Shown piece after piece: positions 1-9,784 of a DNA stretch of 64,000 nt (within the stretch, counting starts at the first letter, position 1; every line of letters starts with the position of its first letter). This DNA is from Aquatica leii. Lineage: Eukaryota; Arthropoda; Insecta; Coleoptera; Lampyridae. Location: contig CM069432.1 in NCBI GenBank assembly GCA_035610365.1, forward strand, positions 14,818,001-14,882,000, given 5' to 3'. Both the position numbers and the translations under genes were made by a program. The notes under the pieces are model-generated. The model made no database searches, had not been told where the DNA came from, and saw nothing but the letters and a program-made list of their open reading frames with translations.

Positions 1-165
1 CCTAAAGAGAGGGCAGTGAAACGTTTTCAAATTCAAGAGCCTTTTCGAAGTTGTTATCCATCTTTTAGAACGTATACCGAAAGATATGGAACACTCGAGA
101 AGGATTTCCAAAATGTGTATAAATACACACAAACAAATCGTAAGTCAGCGAACTGGCTGTATTTT
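1..165 (+). repeat. 3' end of a gypsy element (polypurine tract plus partial LTR)
   Basis: The first 13 bases form a purine-rich tract ending GGGC, directly followed by AGTGAAACG. The same arrangement (GGGGC then AGTGAATCG) marks the start of the 3' LTR at 7826. The following ~150 bases match the LTR copies at 1510 and 2199: an 'aagagccttt' block, 'acactcgagaaggatttcc', then a TATA-like 'tgtataaatacac'. Similarity fades after about 165. The window therefore opens at the tail of another copy of the gypsy family annotated at 1510-9447. A 78-codon ORF over this stretch is chance. Confidence 0.65.
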
Positions 166-458
166 TTTAGGGACGCCTACATTACCTGCATTAAAAATTT
201 AAATCAAAACCTCCGAGGTCCAAAAACGAATAACTGCAAAGGTAGATCTTAAGAACATAACTAAACATTTTTAATCAAATTTTTTTGCTCCGGTGGTCAT
301 TTCCTGTCGTAAATTTGCTGTAAGTGGTTTGATTTTGATACAAATCTTTTTCGTTCAATGATAAATATTTTTTTTGTTTATTTTGTGCGAGACTTGGTTA
401 ATTTTATTTTCGTTATCTCTTGTAGTTTTTCTGTGTAACGTGTTTTGAGGATGTGGTT
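166..458. other. No recognised feature
   Basis: AT-rich sequence between the LTR fragment and the Tc1-like gene. It may hold the terminal inverted repeat and 5' region of the Tc1-like element, but I could not pair it with a partner downstream of 1325. Confidence 0.4.
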
Positions 459-1325
459 ATGCTGAAGGTGCGTAAAAATTACCATCAATTAAAATCATTT
501 GACAGAGGTCGAATTGTTGATTTACGTAGCGGTAGTTTTTCGTACAAGGAAATTGAAAATTGTTTTAATCGAATGCAATTCACAATCATGTGTTGTTATC
601 AAACATAGACTAGAAAAAGTCAGAAATTTTGTAAACAAAGAACTAGAGCACGGAGGGGAATAAATGAGGTGCTGAACCGCCATCTTCGACTTATAGCAAT
701 AAAAGACCGTTTTTACAGTACCACATCAATCGCCGATCAATGATTAGGTAATGAAGGTTGTCCTCTAACCCTTCGAACAGTTTACTGTCGAATCAGAATT
801 TTGAGATTGGGCACATCTTGTGCTACCACTGACGGCTCAACACCCACATCAACGTTTGGAGTGGTGTAGGTGGCGATTGCACTATAACCTGAAATGGCAT
901 AGTTTTCAGTGAAGAATCTTAAATTTATTTGGGGATGCATAATAGCCATATAAGAATCAGACATGGTGAAAAGCGGTAGATTATGGTATAAGAAACTATA
1001 ATCTGTAGGAGTAAGTAGAACCTCATATTCTTCTATCGCTTTAGCAGTTGAAAAACCAACTGTTTCAGCAGGATAATGCTTGTGCCCACAGTAAAACACT
1101 TTATGGACGGATTCGAAGAGGCTAATGTTAATTTCTGACCATGACCACCTAGATCTTTTGCCTATTGAACACGCGTGGGACATTATGGGTAGAAGACTCG
1201 TGAACTTAACGTACCCTCAACAGACACAGGAAACTCTCCGGTATGAATTGCAAATTGCTTGGGATACAATAACTCAATAAGAAATCGAACACTTGCTGAA
1301 ATTGATGCTACAAAGAGTAAAGGAC
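459..1325 (+). pseudogene. Tc1/mariner-like transposase, decayed
   Basis: A cut-and-paste transposase remnant readable only across several frames. Near 490-560 is a helix-turn-helix-like block (FDRGRIVDLRSGSFSYKEI). Around 826-870 the LTAQHPHQRLEWCR block matches the Tc1 signature before the first catalytic Asp. The Asp block itself reads VFSEES instead of the usual FSDES, so the first catalytic Asp appears replaced by Glu, and a stop follows. QDNACAH near 1070-1090 carries the second Asp, and LPIEHAWDIMGRRL near 1155-1195 matches the DLNPIEHxWD box. Frameshifts and stops make it non-functional. A minus-strand ORF at 782-1183 is its shadow. Confidence 0.7.
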
Positions 1326-1509
1326 TGTGAAGTCATTAGAAGGAAGACCAATATATTATTAAATCATATTCATCTTTGTTCCTTTTTTTGAAATTTTAAT
1401 TATTTACTACCTCGAAATAGCTAAATCTCCCTGATCCTGATCACAAAATTCCCACCCTTTCTTAGTGTTACAATTTTAATGTCACAGAGTATATTATTAT
1501 TTATATTTT
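1326..1509. other. No recognised feature
   Basis: Short AT-rich spacer between the Tc1-like gene and the first gypsy LTR. It may include the 3' end of the Tc1-like element. Confidence 0.4.
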
Positions 1510-1884
1510 AGTATTGAAACGTTCGAAAAATTATTATTAAGTTCCAGAACGTTCACCGAAAGATATAGAAAATTCTCAGACGTTTAGCATAAAATATATA
1601 AAAGCGATACAAACGAATCATAAATCAGTTATTCCAGCAATTCGAAAACGGCAGTGTTAAGAATTCAAGTTTAAATAAATCAATAAACCTTGAACGTGAC
1701 TTTAAAGTAAACAATAAGTGTTAAACTAAAGTTTCTTCTTCTTCTTTTTCGTGTGATAGTTCTATATATAAATTAGTCTAAGTGGTTTTAATAAATATCC
1801 TTAGGTTTAATTAGTTCGGTTAGTTATAAACGTGTATATATTTTTAGTATAAATAAATTAATTAGATTTAATAAACGTTACAGT
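1510..1884 (+). repeat. Gypsy LTR, 5' copy
   Basis: A 375-bp LTR that begins AGT and ends TTACAGT, the AGT...ACT-like ends seen in many insect Ty3/gypsy families. It shares successive blocks with the 3' LTR (7826-7886 and 9231-9447): 'agaacgttcaccg', 'tataaaagcgatacaaac', 'aataagtgttaaactaaagt', 'cgtgtgatagttctatata'. 'Tataaaag' is a plausible TATA box. The 3' LTR lacks about 100 bp present here. A primer-binding-like sequence follows immediately. Confidence 0.75.
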
Positions 1885-1901
1885 GGCGTCAGTGCAGGGT
1901 A
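1884..1901 (+). promoter_or_regulatory. Probable primer-binding site
   Basis: TGGCGTCAGTGCAGGG starts at the last base of the LTR. A TGG start right after the 5' LTR is the expected layout for a tRNA-primed LTR retrotransposon. The exact tRNA is not certain. Confidence 0.5.
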
Positions 1902-2198
1902 TCGAATAGAATCGTATACATAAATAAGCTGTTTGCGATTAATATTGTAAATAACATTAAGTAATTTAATATCGCTCCCGTAATAAAAACATTGATTGCG
2001 AAATAAATAAAACTTTAGTTCGCGATCCACGTGCTTGTTTAGTTGTTCCATTTCGTTAAACTAGTGTCGAGCATTATTAGAATTTAGTGTTATTAAACTT
2101 TTTTTTGTTATTTGTGGTTAAATTTATGCCGGTGGCGCGTTTGCAAGCACTTAAAATGGATTCAAGAATATTTAAAATTTTCGAATCGATGAATAAAA
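1885..2198 (+). pseudogene. Leader and first codons of a truncated gypsy gag
   Basis: An untranslated leader runs to an ATG at 2126. An open frame then reads MPVARLQALKMDSRIFKIF and continues for a few residues until another LTR copy begins near 2199. I read this as the leader plus gag N-terminus of one gypsy copy, cut off where a second copy of the same family starts. Alternatively, LTR recombination produced the junction. Confidence 0.45.
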
Positions 2199-3052
2199 AT
2201 ATTGAAACGTTCGAGAAATTATTTACAAATGCAAGAGCCTTCTAGAGGCGGTTATCTATTTTCTATAAGAGATAGCGAAAAGTAGGGAACGATCGAGAAG
2301 GATTTCCGTATGTCTATATATAGCGACGAGACAGATCGTAGGTCAGTTATTGCTGGAATGCGAATGTGTTAAGAAGATTATCAAGTGGAAATAAATCGTT
2401 AGCACGCGTGTGTCTACATAAATAAACCGAGAATAATCGTGAACGTGATAATTAGTGTAAACAAGTGTGATATCCGAAGACGTTATCTTATCTTCTTGTA
2501 AGTGATATAAATTATGGTGTAAGTGTTTTTATTATTAGATTTTATTAGTTCGGTTAATTTAAAAGTGTACATATTTCTAGAATAAGTAAACGTATTTTTA
2601 TAAAATCTTAAGCTTTCGCGGTTGTTATGTTTAAAATTATAAGCGACTTTCGGCTTAGACCGCGTCGTAGTAAAACACCCAGACTTAGGCTTGGTCATAG
2701 TCTCTTCTTGAGAGCCAAAACAAGAAGTAGAACTTGGCCTTTGTCGTATTGTCGTTCGTAAACCTAAACATACTGACGTTTCGCAAGACATTGCAGCTTG
2801 CATCTTCAGAGTGGTAAATGTCACTGTGACATTTACCACTCTTGCGAAACGTCAGTTTGTTTGGGTTCACGAACGACAATACGGCAAAGGCCAAGTTCTA
2901 CTTCTTGTTTTGGCTCTCAATAAGAGACTATGACCAAGCCTAAGTCTGGGTGTTTTACTACGACGCGGTCTAAGCCGAAAGTCGCTTATAATTTTAAAAC
3001 GTATTTTTAATTGTTTAAATAAATTAGTTTTTAATAAATAAATTGTAACAAT
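2199..3052 (+). repeat. Second gypsy LTR, split by a hairpin element
   Basis: The left half (2199-2600) matches the LTR at 1510 in order: 'ttgaaacgttcga', an 'agagccttct' block shared with position 30-50, 'ggtcagttattgctgg', 'attagttcggtta'. The right end (3000-3052) resumes with 'aataaattag...gtaaca', which parallels the LTR end. The middle is a palindromic insertion. No primer-binding site follows; the gag frame begins at once at 3053. The leader has therefore been deleted, or this is a recombinant. Confidence 0.55.
2601..2999. mobile_element. Foldback (hairpin) element with long inverted arms
   Basis: About 185-bp arms fold back on each other around a centre near 2825. The outer arm starts 'gtttaaaattataagcgac' at 2629 and its complement ends at about 2998. 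The inner stem is 'gtggtaaatgtca' against 'tgacatttaccac'. The left arm has a ~23-nt extra piece ('acattgcagcttgcatcttc') and a 24-nt extension outside the stem. The 13-bp string 'aaacgtattttta' occurs on both sides (2588-2600, 2997-3009), consistent with a 9-10 bp target duplication. It has no coding capacity; two ORFs on the minus strand are shadows of the arms. Confidence 0.8.
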
Positions 3053-4180
3053 ATGAAAGAAAATATTCGGAAAATTTGGAAAATTCTCAGAAAATTGAAG
3101 AAAAACTCTCCGAACATTTTCAGAAAATGGAAGAAAACTCTAGAAAAACTGTTAGAAAATTCTACAAGTTTAAAAGAAGAAATTCGAACAAGCATTAAAA
3201 ATCACATAAAGACAATTGAAGAGCAAATACAAGTTAGTATAGAAAATCAAATTAACATTATTCAAGAAGAAACTTAAGCAAATATGTGAAATTTAAAAGA
3301 AGAAATTTGCAAATCTATGAATGACAAAATAGAAGCAGTAGGAGACAGAATGAAACTGCTTGAAGAAAAAATAAACCAAATGAATTGTCACGGCAAAGGA
3401 AGAGTCACGAGTGAAGAGTTATTAATGGATCATAGGGAAGGAAACACTCACAAGTTTAAAGTTGTACCTCCAAATTTTGATGGCCAAGTTCTATGGTCAA
3501 CCTACTACTTGCAGTTTGAAGCCGCAGCTACAGAAAGTTGCGTCCTTAATAGTGTACTTACGTGGAGAAGTTCTTGGAATCTTGCAAACTGTGTCTGACC
3601 ACCTACAAGAAAATTACGAACTTTGAATTTCACGTTTAGAAATGAGATATGGAGATTTTAATCTTCAACAAGTGTATCAAGCACAAATTAATTGTCGAGT
3701 TCAGAAAGCTGTCGAAAGTTTTCAAGAGTTTGAGGTTGACATCGCCAGATAAACACAACTTGCGTATCCTACAGCGCCAGATATTTTCTTGGAGCAATTA
3801 GCTATTCAAACCTTTGTAGACGGCTGCGAGACAACGAAACGCAGCATAATCTGCGGTTATCTCGACCAAAAACATTGGATGACGCTTTGGTGCATGCTTT
3901 TTAAGTTTGAAGCAGCAAAACAAACATCGCAACGAGATGGTCATAGACTCTGCTGTGCTGCAGAAGTACCCGCGCAGACACTGGAAAGCATCGAGGAGAT
4001 AGCGCGACAAATACTTTCTGAAAGAGGAATGATGACTTTGAGCTGCGGTGAAATAGGCCATATACAGCAACATCGTACTAAACCCAAAAAAAAGACAAGT
4101 AGAGCGCTCGAAAATTTGAAACGAATTGACCAAAAGAGACGAAAGTTGGTCTCATCTAGTCAGGTTCAGGAGATTACAAT
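3053..4180 (+). pseudogene. Gypsy gag, frameshifted
   Basis: Retroviral-type capsid protein of a Ty3/gypsy element. The N-terminal ~110 residues are Lys/Glu/Asn-rich and likely coiled coil, starting MKENIRKIWKILRK. Two stops near 3275-3290 separate this from a second open stretch (3317-3598) containing VVPPNFDGQVLWSTYYLQFE, a typical Gag core motif. A frameshift near 3590 and a stop at 3750 follow. The frame beginning near 3789 then carries LEQLAIQTFVDGCE and a FEAAKQTSQR tail, again typical of gypsy Gag. Homology is continuous across the breaks, so this is one decayed gene. Protease and pol lie downstream. Confidence 0.75.
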
Positions 4181-4774
4181 TCAAATGGCATTGCCGATAG
4201 AGCAATTGCATAGCATTTATCTGAATGTCAAGATCAATGGAAGAAGTGTTCAGTTACTGATTGACACAGGAACGACAAAAACCATCATTCGTTCTTACAT
4301 GTTATTGGAAAATGAAAAGACCTCACCAGTAACAGTAAAACTTCGAACAGCGACAGGCGAAGGAACGGACAAGTCAAAGTAACCATTGGTTTGGGAAATG
4401 AAGTGCTCGACCATCAAGCACTGGTAGCCGACATCACGGAAATAGCTATCCTGGGAATGGACATTATAAAAAAGTATGGGTTCAATTTGGATATAAAGAA
4501 CGATGTCTTGAAGATCAACAATGAAGAAATTCCCTTTCATTCGTCAGATAAGGCAGCCGTGCGAGTCTTATTGAGTGAAGACGTGACTTTGCCTGCAAAG
4601 ACTGAAAGTGTGATGATGGCACGTCTGGATCGAAATCTCCGGGAAGGCTACATACGCACGATTGAACCTATGGAGGGCGACTTAGTTGAAAAGGGACTAG
4701 TCGTTGGCAGAACTTTAGTACGAGTGAGAGACACGATGCCAGTAATGATCGTAAATATGACTCAGATCCTGTAA
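4181..4774 (+). pseudogene. Gypsy aspartic protease domain
   Basis: Retropepsin-like protease that would process Gag-Pol. The active-site motif is LLIDTGTTKTII (D-T-G), near 4255-4290, preceded by a LNVKINGRSVQ strand. A frameshift near 4380 separates this from the C-terminal half, which reads VLDHQALVADITEIAILGMD; this includes the conserved I-L-G-x-D segment of retropepsins. It is fused in order after gag, as expected, and continues into the linker before RT. Confidence 0.75.
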
Positions 4775-5700
4775 CGTTGAAAAAGAAGACCGTGGTAGGC
4801 AAATTGTGGGGTGCGTTAAATTTAACAAAGGTACGTCACCGAAGAAATGCCCACAACATCTATCGGACATTCTTACCTTCAAATACCAAAACTTCAGCCA
4901 AGACCTGCTGGCTAAAGTTAAAGGGTTGTTCCAAGAGTATCAAGATGTGTTCGTCCTGGAGAGTGTTTCCAAAGGAAGAACTAACCTGGTGGAACATACA
5001 ATTATTACCGGAGACGCTCGGCCGATACGACACCATCCACACAGACTTCCTTTGGCGAAAAGAGGAGAAATCAAACAAATAGCTACGGAAGGCGTGATTA
5101 AACCTTTAAATAGCCCGTGGGCGTCCCAAGTGGTAAAAAAATAAGATGGCTCAACGAAGTTTTGCGTAGACTACAGACAGCTAAGCGACGTGACCAAAAT
5201 GACAGCTACCCTTTACACAGAATTGACGATACGTTAAACACCCTGTCAGGATCTTAGTGATTTTGAGTTATCCAAGAGAAGATGGAAAATTTGTTTTGGA
5301 TACGAACGCAAGCAATTTGACCATAGGTGCGGTTTTTTTGCAGGTTCAAGATGGATAAGAAAAAGTTATTGCATGTTTAGCAAGGTTTTGTTCAGGCTAA
5401 AAAGGAATTATCGCGTGACTAGGAGGGAGCTGTTAGCAGTCGTTAAGTCCATAAAACATTTCTACAATAATTTGTATGGACGAAAATTTTTACTGAGAAC
5501 AGACCTCGCCGCTTTAAAATGGCTACTGCAGTTGTGTAACCCGGAAAGACAAGTGGCAAGATGGATTGAGAGACTGGCTATGACTATGACACAGAACACC
5601 GTGCCGGAAACAGTCATCGGAACGCTGATGCGTTGTCCAGAATACCATGTCCAGCAGACTGTAGCCATTGTTCGCGATTTGAAAAAATAATCGAATGCCT
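4775..5700 (+). pseudogene. Gypsy reverse transcriptase with core deleted, plus RNase H
   Basis: The RT N-terminus is recognisable: PIRHHPHRLPLAKRGEI near 5020-5070, then VIKPLNSPWASQVV and KFCVDYRQLSDVT with a stop between. At about 5250-5260 the reading jumps from the 'DDTLNTLSG' segment straight to SYPREDGKFVLDTNASN, which is the start of RNase H. The whole catalytic palm, including the YxDD box, is missing, so this copy cannot encode a working RT. RNase H then continues (YRVTRRELLAVVKSIKHF, LRTDLAALKWL). Stops at 5137, 5255 and 5358 add further damage. Confidence 0.75.
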
Positions 5701-6800
5701 CCGGAGTAGAAGACGGTCTTCTTAAGCAATCCCTAGAAAGTGTCGAGGACACCAAAAACAGACTGCAGTTGGTAGGACACTTTGGCATTAAGAAGATATT
5801 GGAGAAAATTTGAGAACGATTCTACTGGGTGAACTGCAAAGAGGATGTCATGAAATGGTACCGTAAGTGCACGCTCTGCGCATCAGGAAATGGTCCAGCA
5901 AGAAAGCGCAAAGCACCCATGAAGCAATACAACGTAGGAAACCCTTTGGAAAGAGTAGCGATTGACATCGCAAGGCCGTTCCCAAAATTTCATTCGGAAA
6001 ATAAATAAATCCTGGTGGCGATGGATTATTCCACAAAATGGACGGAGGCTTACGCCATACCCAATCAAGAAGCAACTATAGTTGCAGACGTATTAGTAAA
6101 AGAGTTTTTCTGTCGGTTTGGAGTTCGGTTGGAATTACACTCCTATCAAGGCCGCAACTTTGAGTTTGAGCTGTTTTAAGAAGTTTGCTGACTGTTCGAA
6201 ATTAAGAAAACTGGGACTACGCTTCTCCGTTCTCAATCTGATTTTATGGTTGAGCGGATGAATCGAACCATGGAAAAAAACTTAGCCAAACTAGTGTCCG
6301 AACACCAAAAAGTCTGGGATCAGTATTTGCACCTTTTCCTAATGGCATACCGATCATTCGTTCACGAAAGCACAGGCTAAACACCATCCTGTGTGATGTT
6401 CGGTCGCAAAATACGACTGCCATGCGACCTCCAATTTGGACGGAGACCAGAAGAAGAAGTTGCTAGAGAAGACTATGTCAGCAAGCAGACCAAGAGGCTA
6501 GACCAAGTACATGATCAGGTCCGTAAAAACACAAAAATTGCAGCGGCAGAATAAGGACTTGATATGATGCAAGGCACAAAATGGTGAGTTTCAACCTGGC
6601 AACATGGTGTGGTTCTATAATCTCCAAAGAAGACGCGATTTGTCGCCGAGCCTGCAAAGACAATGGGAAGGCCTTTATTAAGTCGTGCAGCGTATTAATG
6701 ACGTCGTATATCGCTTCCAAAAACCACCTAAAGACAAGACAAAGACAAAAGTGGTCCACGTCGATCGTCTAACCCCGTTTGGTGGCGATAACCACAACAC
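5701..6800 (+). pseudogene. Gypsy integrase, decayed
   Basis: The zinc-binding region is partly visible (RFYWVNCKEDVMKWYRKC followed by TLCA, near 5818-5880). The catalytic core has the first Asp in RVAIDIARPFPKF and a following MDYSTKWTEAYAIP. The second motif reads LHSYQGRNFE, with Tyr where Asp is expected. The Glu motif VERMNRTMEK is present. Later blocks match integrase C-termini (LMAYRSFVHESTG, then VVHVDRLTPFGG near 6755-6785). Several in-frame stops interrupt it. It sits between RNase H and an unusual macrodomain-like ORF. Confidence 0.75.
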
Positions 6801-7140
6801 ATAAGTTCAGGTCCGAACCACAGTAATAAGCAGCAGAACCAGAAATCAAATCTGAAATCGAGCCCCTTAATTTAATTATATGTAGCTTGTTCTTAGCCGA
6901 ACCAACTTACCAATGCAACGTTATATTTGTTTTTTTATAGCCTTTAGTTTCTGATGTACGAGACAAAAGGTGGAGGGTGAAGATATAGTGGAAAATTCAA
7001 ACGTAATCCTTTTCGGTATTTAGTTTGAAACCGAATTTCCAAAATTCACACTGAAATATGTCGTGTTTCTCTGGTTCATTCTGCATACAGCAGCAATCCA
7101 GCAAAATTGAAAATTCCAGAGGACGATTTATGAATTTTCC
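6801..7140 (+). other. Pol to accessory-ORF spacer with a possible splice acceptor
   Basis: No clear coding frame. The sequence 'ttgtttttttatag' at 6928-6941 is a good pyrimidine-tract plus AG acceptor. That could allow a spliced subgenomic message for the downstream ORF, as env messages of insect endogenous retroviruses are spliced. This is inference; no donor was identified. Confidence 0.3.
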
Positions 7141-7770
7141 TAACACCTTCTACCGCACTTGCTTGTCCAAGGCGAAAACCCACTCAAAAAGGAAATAGTT
7201 CAGTCAGAGTTCGATAAGTTTATAAGCTTATACGGAGGTTCTGGAAAAGCTAGGTTTGTAGTTAGCACCGAGGAACAAAAAGACCTGTTCCAAACACAAA
7301 AATATTACACTATTGAGCATTGCGTGAACGAGGATCTTGACATGTCCAGAGGGGTTGCAGTCGTACTTGAAAAGAAGTTTGGGCAGCTAGATGAACTACG
7401 ACGACAGCAACCGGCAGTCGGAAATTTGTTTAAACTACGTGGTGACGGGCGCTTCGTTTTCTACCTGGTCACCAAGATGTACTCACGTACCATTATACGA
7501 AAACCTGTGGCGAACGTTATGGAATCTCAAGAAAGAAATGGTATTCCACTATGTTAAGAAATCGGCAGTACCCAAGCTTGATTGTGGGTTAGATCAACTA
7601 AATTTGTGGACAATTCGAAGCATGTTGGAGGTCGTCTTTCGAGGAACAGGCGTTCAAGTGTTGGTCTGTAGTTACCAACTAAAGATAATATTTGGTCAAG
7701 AAAAGTTACTTTTATCGTCAAGAGAGTTGCCGAAATGGAGAAAGCTGCCGCTATCGCCACGATCTTTACT
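7141..7770 (+). pseudogene. Macrodomain (OARD1/TARG1-like) ORF inside the gypsy element
   Basis: An ORF beyond integrase and before the polypurine tract and 3' LTR. Its residues follow the OARD1/TARG1 macrodomain pattern, a fold that binds ADP-ribose and removes it from acylated or ADP-ribosylated substrates. Evidence in order: IEHCVNEDLDMSRGVAVVLE at about 7312-7371 (HC.S.D..M..GIA block), KKFGQLDELRRQQPAVGNLF, GDGRFVFYLVTK, then after a +1 frameshift near 7475 a PLYENLW and LDCGLDQLNLW block. The Asp of CGLD (7592-7594) is where TARG1 has its catalytic Asp. An IGCG-type Gly is replaced by Asp (LDCG). There is no ATG at the head of the frame, which opens after a TAA at 7141. Family membership rests on motif order seen by eye. 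Whether other copies are intact is unknown. Confidence 0.7.
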
Positions 7771-7812
7771 ATCGGTGTCGCATCCAGTTTCCTGTTCTGA
7801 GACAGAACAGTC

Positions 7813-9447
7813 CTAAGAACGGGGCAGTGAATCGTTCAAGAAATTATTCTCAAGTTCTAGAACGTTCACCGGAATAAATAGAAAATTGTTACAAGCTTTT
7901 GCTGTTTACGAACCTGCACGGCCAACTCACGACAGTCGGTGAGAGGGTTGGGTTCCTAGATAATAATGAAAATATATTTAAGGGCGCCAGAGCCTATCCC
8001 AAAGTAATTTCTGTCTGCTCACAACAGAATGGTATCACTTGTAACAAGATGTTAGGTTCGTAATGCTGAAAGAAGCGAAGGAAAGAGAAAACTAAATCGT
8101 TAATAACAATTGTACTTTAATTACTCTATCACGATAAATATAGTAAAAGTTAAATAGTCAAATCTAAGTAGGTACTAGCGAGAATATACAAAATAGAATA
8201 ACAGCAGGATCGGCAACTTACACTACACGTCAACCAAAAGTGTAGCCACCAAAACATATATAAACTTTATCAATAAGTAACATGAATAATAATAATTTAC
8301 GGTGGATATAAACTGCAAGCGATAAGTCATTTACTTAAATTAAATTTAGTAACAATCACAAGCAACACGTCAATTTGCACGTACAATTAGTAAATATAGT
8401 AAGTTGTGAATATACACCGTAGCGACAACGAATGAATAAGAACAAAAAAATTGACTTACAAAAATTCCATGGCGACCTTCAGAAAAACGTTTTTCCTACT
8501 GGCTTCCTGCAATTAAATTTCCTGAAAATAATCGTGTCTACCTGGCGTCTCACAAACTATAAGTAAAATACACATTTAAAGGAAAGTAATCGAACCGACG
8601 TATGCTGTTACATTAAATTTCGTCGACGGTGGTATTCAGTCATTGCTTCCGAAGAGAATTCTTATCGTATTAGGATCTTCCGAACAGGTGACATTCAATA
8701 ACGAAATAATTGCCTACGAAGATAATTCAATCTTATCGTATTAGGGTCTTCCGAACAGGTGACATTCAGTAACGTAATAATTGCCTCCGAATCGAAACTG
8801 GTATCGCAGCGTTCTTAGCTCTACAGCTTCCGATTATAATTTCCCCTTGAAGATTTTAGCTGACGATAAGAACACCCATAGTTAAGAGGTAGCACATGGC
8901 GCTAACAAAAGACATACAAATTACTTTTAATTAAACAAAGAACAAATTCACTCACTCTGCGTGGATGAAATCAATTTAATTCAGAAGACTTCTATTTTCC
9001 ATCGTGTCCCAACACGTGGATGATTTTTGAAAAACGATATTCAATTCACGCAGACATAGATACTAACAGGTACGATGTTAACGTCAAAAATGCCGGAAAT
9101 CTCACCGGATGTCGTCTGCTCAATACAAAGTGACCAACGAACCCGATAGATGGCGTCGGGAAATATAAAAGTACTTTTTAATTAAGCTGATATACAGGGT
9201 AATGCATTATTTTTATTTATGCACGTAACAGAATTCTCGAACGTTTGGCTCAAAATGTATAAAAGCGATACAAACAAAACATAGGTGAGTTATTTCATCA
9301 ATTCGAAGACGGAGTGTTAAGAAGATTATTCAATAAGTGTTAAACTAAAGTTATCCGCGGACTTTATTTTCGTGTGATAGTTCTATATATGAATTAGTTT
9401 AAGTGTTTTTATTAAATATCTTTAGATTTAATTATAAACATTACAGT
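7813..9447 (+). repeat. Gypsy polypurine tract and 3' LTR, interrupted by a solo LTR
   Basis: 'aagaacgggGC' at 7815-7825 is the polypurine tract, followed by AGTGAATCG at 7826. The LTR runs to 7886, is broken by the TGTTAC...GTAACA insertion (7887-9230), and resumes at 9231 'gaattctcgaacg' to end with TTACAGT at 9447. Joined by alignment to the 5' LTR it is about 100 bp shorter, lacking a piece after 'gtgttaagaa' and one near its end. Confidence 0.75.
7887..9230. mobile_element. TGTTAC...GTAACA insertion, copy 1 (probable solo LTR)
   Basis: A 1344-bp non-coding insertion with 6-bp inverted ends TGTTAC and GTAACA (TG...CA, as in LTRs). Flanks are AAAT and GAAT, a 4-bp duplication with one mismatch. 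It shares with three other copies a head block 'gcacggccaactcac', then 'agggcgccaga', and a tail 'atatacagggta' before 'gcacgtaaca'. It contains a 71-bp tandem duplication (8661-8802). No internal region or second LTR is visible, so solo LTR is the simplest reading. A non-autonomous TG...CA element is the alternative. Confidence 0.75.
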
Positions 9448-9784
9448 ATTATGAAAATTCATCTGGAATTTGTTTATTACATTAGCTTAAAAAATAAACA
9501 TTTAAATAACAATTATTTTAAATGTACGATTTGTTATTATAAATTAGTACAATGCTGAATATATGTCATTTTTTAAACACAGGATTTGGTCCTTTTTGCG
9601 ACCTATTTTACATATTTTTCTAAAGATTAACATCACGTCTGTTACAACGACTTTGCTTATAACTACGTTTCAATTTTATATATTGTGTTACAAAATGTTT
9701 TATGATAAAAACATTTATATAAATATTCAACAATAAATTTCACACTTATCAGTAAAGTATAAACTCATCGAATTATTGTTGCAG
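9448..9784. other. Intron-like AT-rich sequence upstream of the host exon
   Basis: No ORF or repeat recognised. It ends in 'attattgttgcag', the splice acceptor of the exon at 9785. Confidence 0.5.

Noticed and set aside
16..252. A 78-codon ORF at the window start.
   Set aside because: Lies on a gypsy LTR fragment and its flank.
782..1183. A 133-codon minus-strand ORF.
   Set aside because: Antisense shadow of the Tc1-like transposase, whose motifs read on the plus strand.
2483..2894. Two overlapping minus-strand ORFs over 2483-2894.
   Set aside because: They are translations of the hairpin arms and LTR; no protein pattern.
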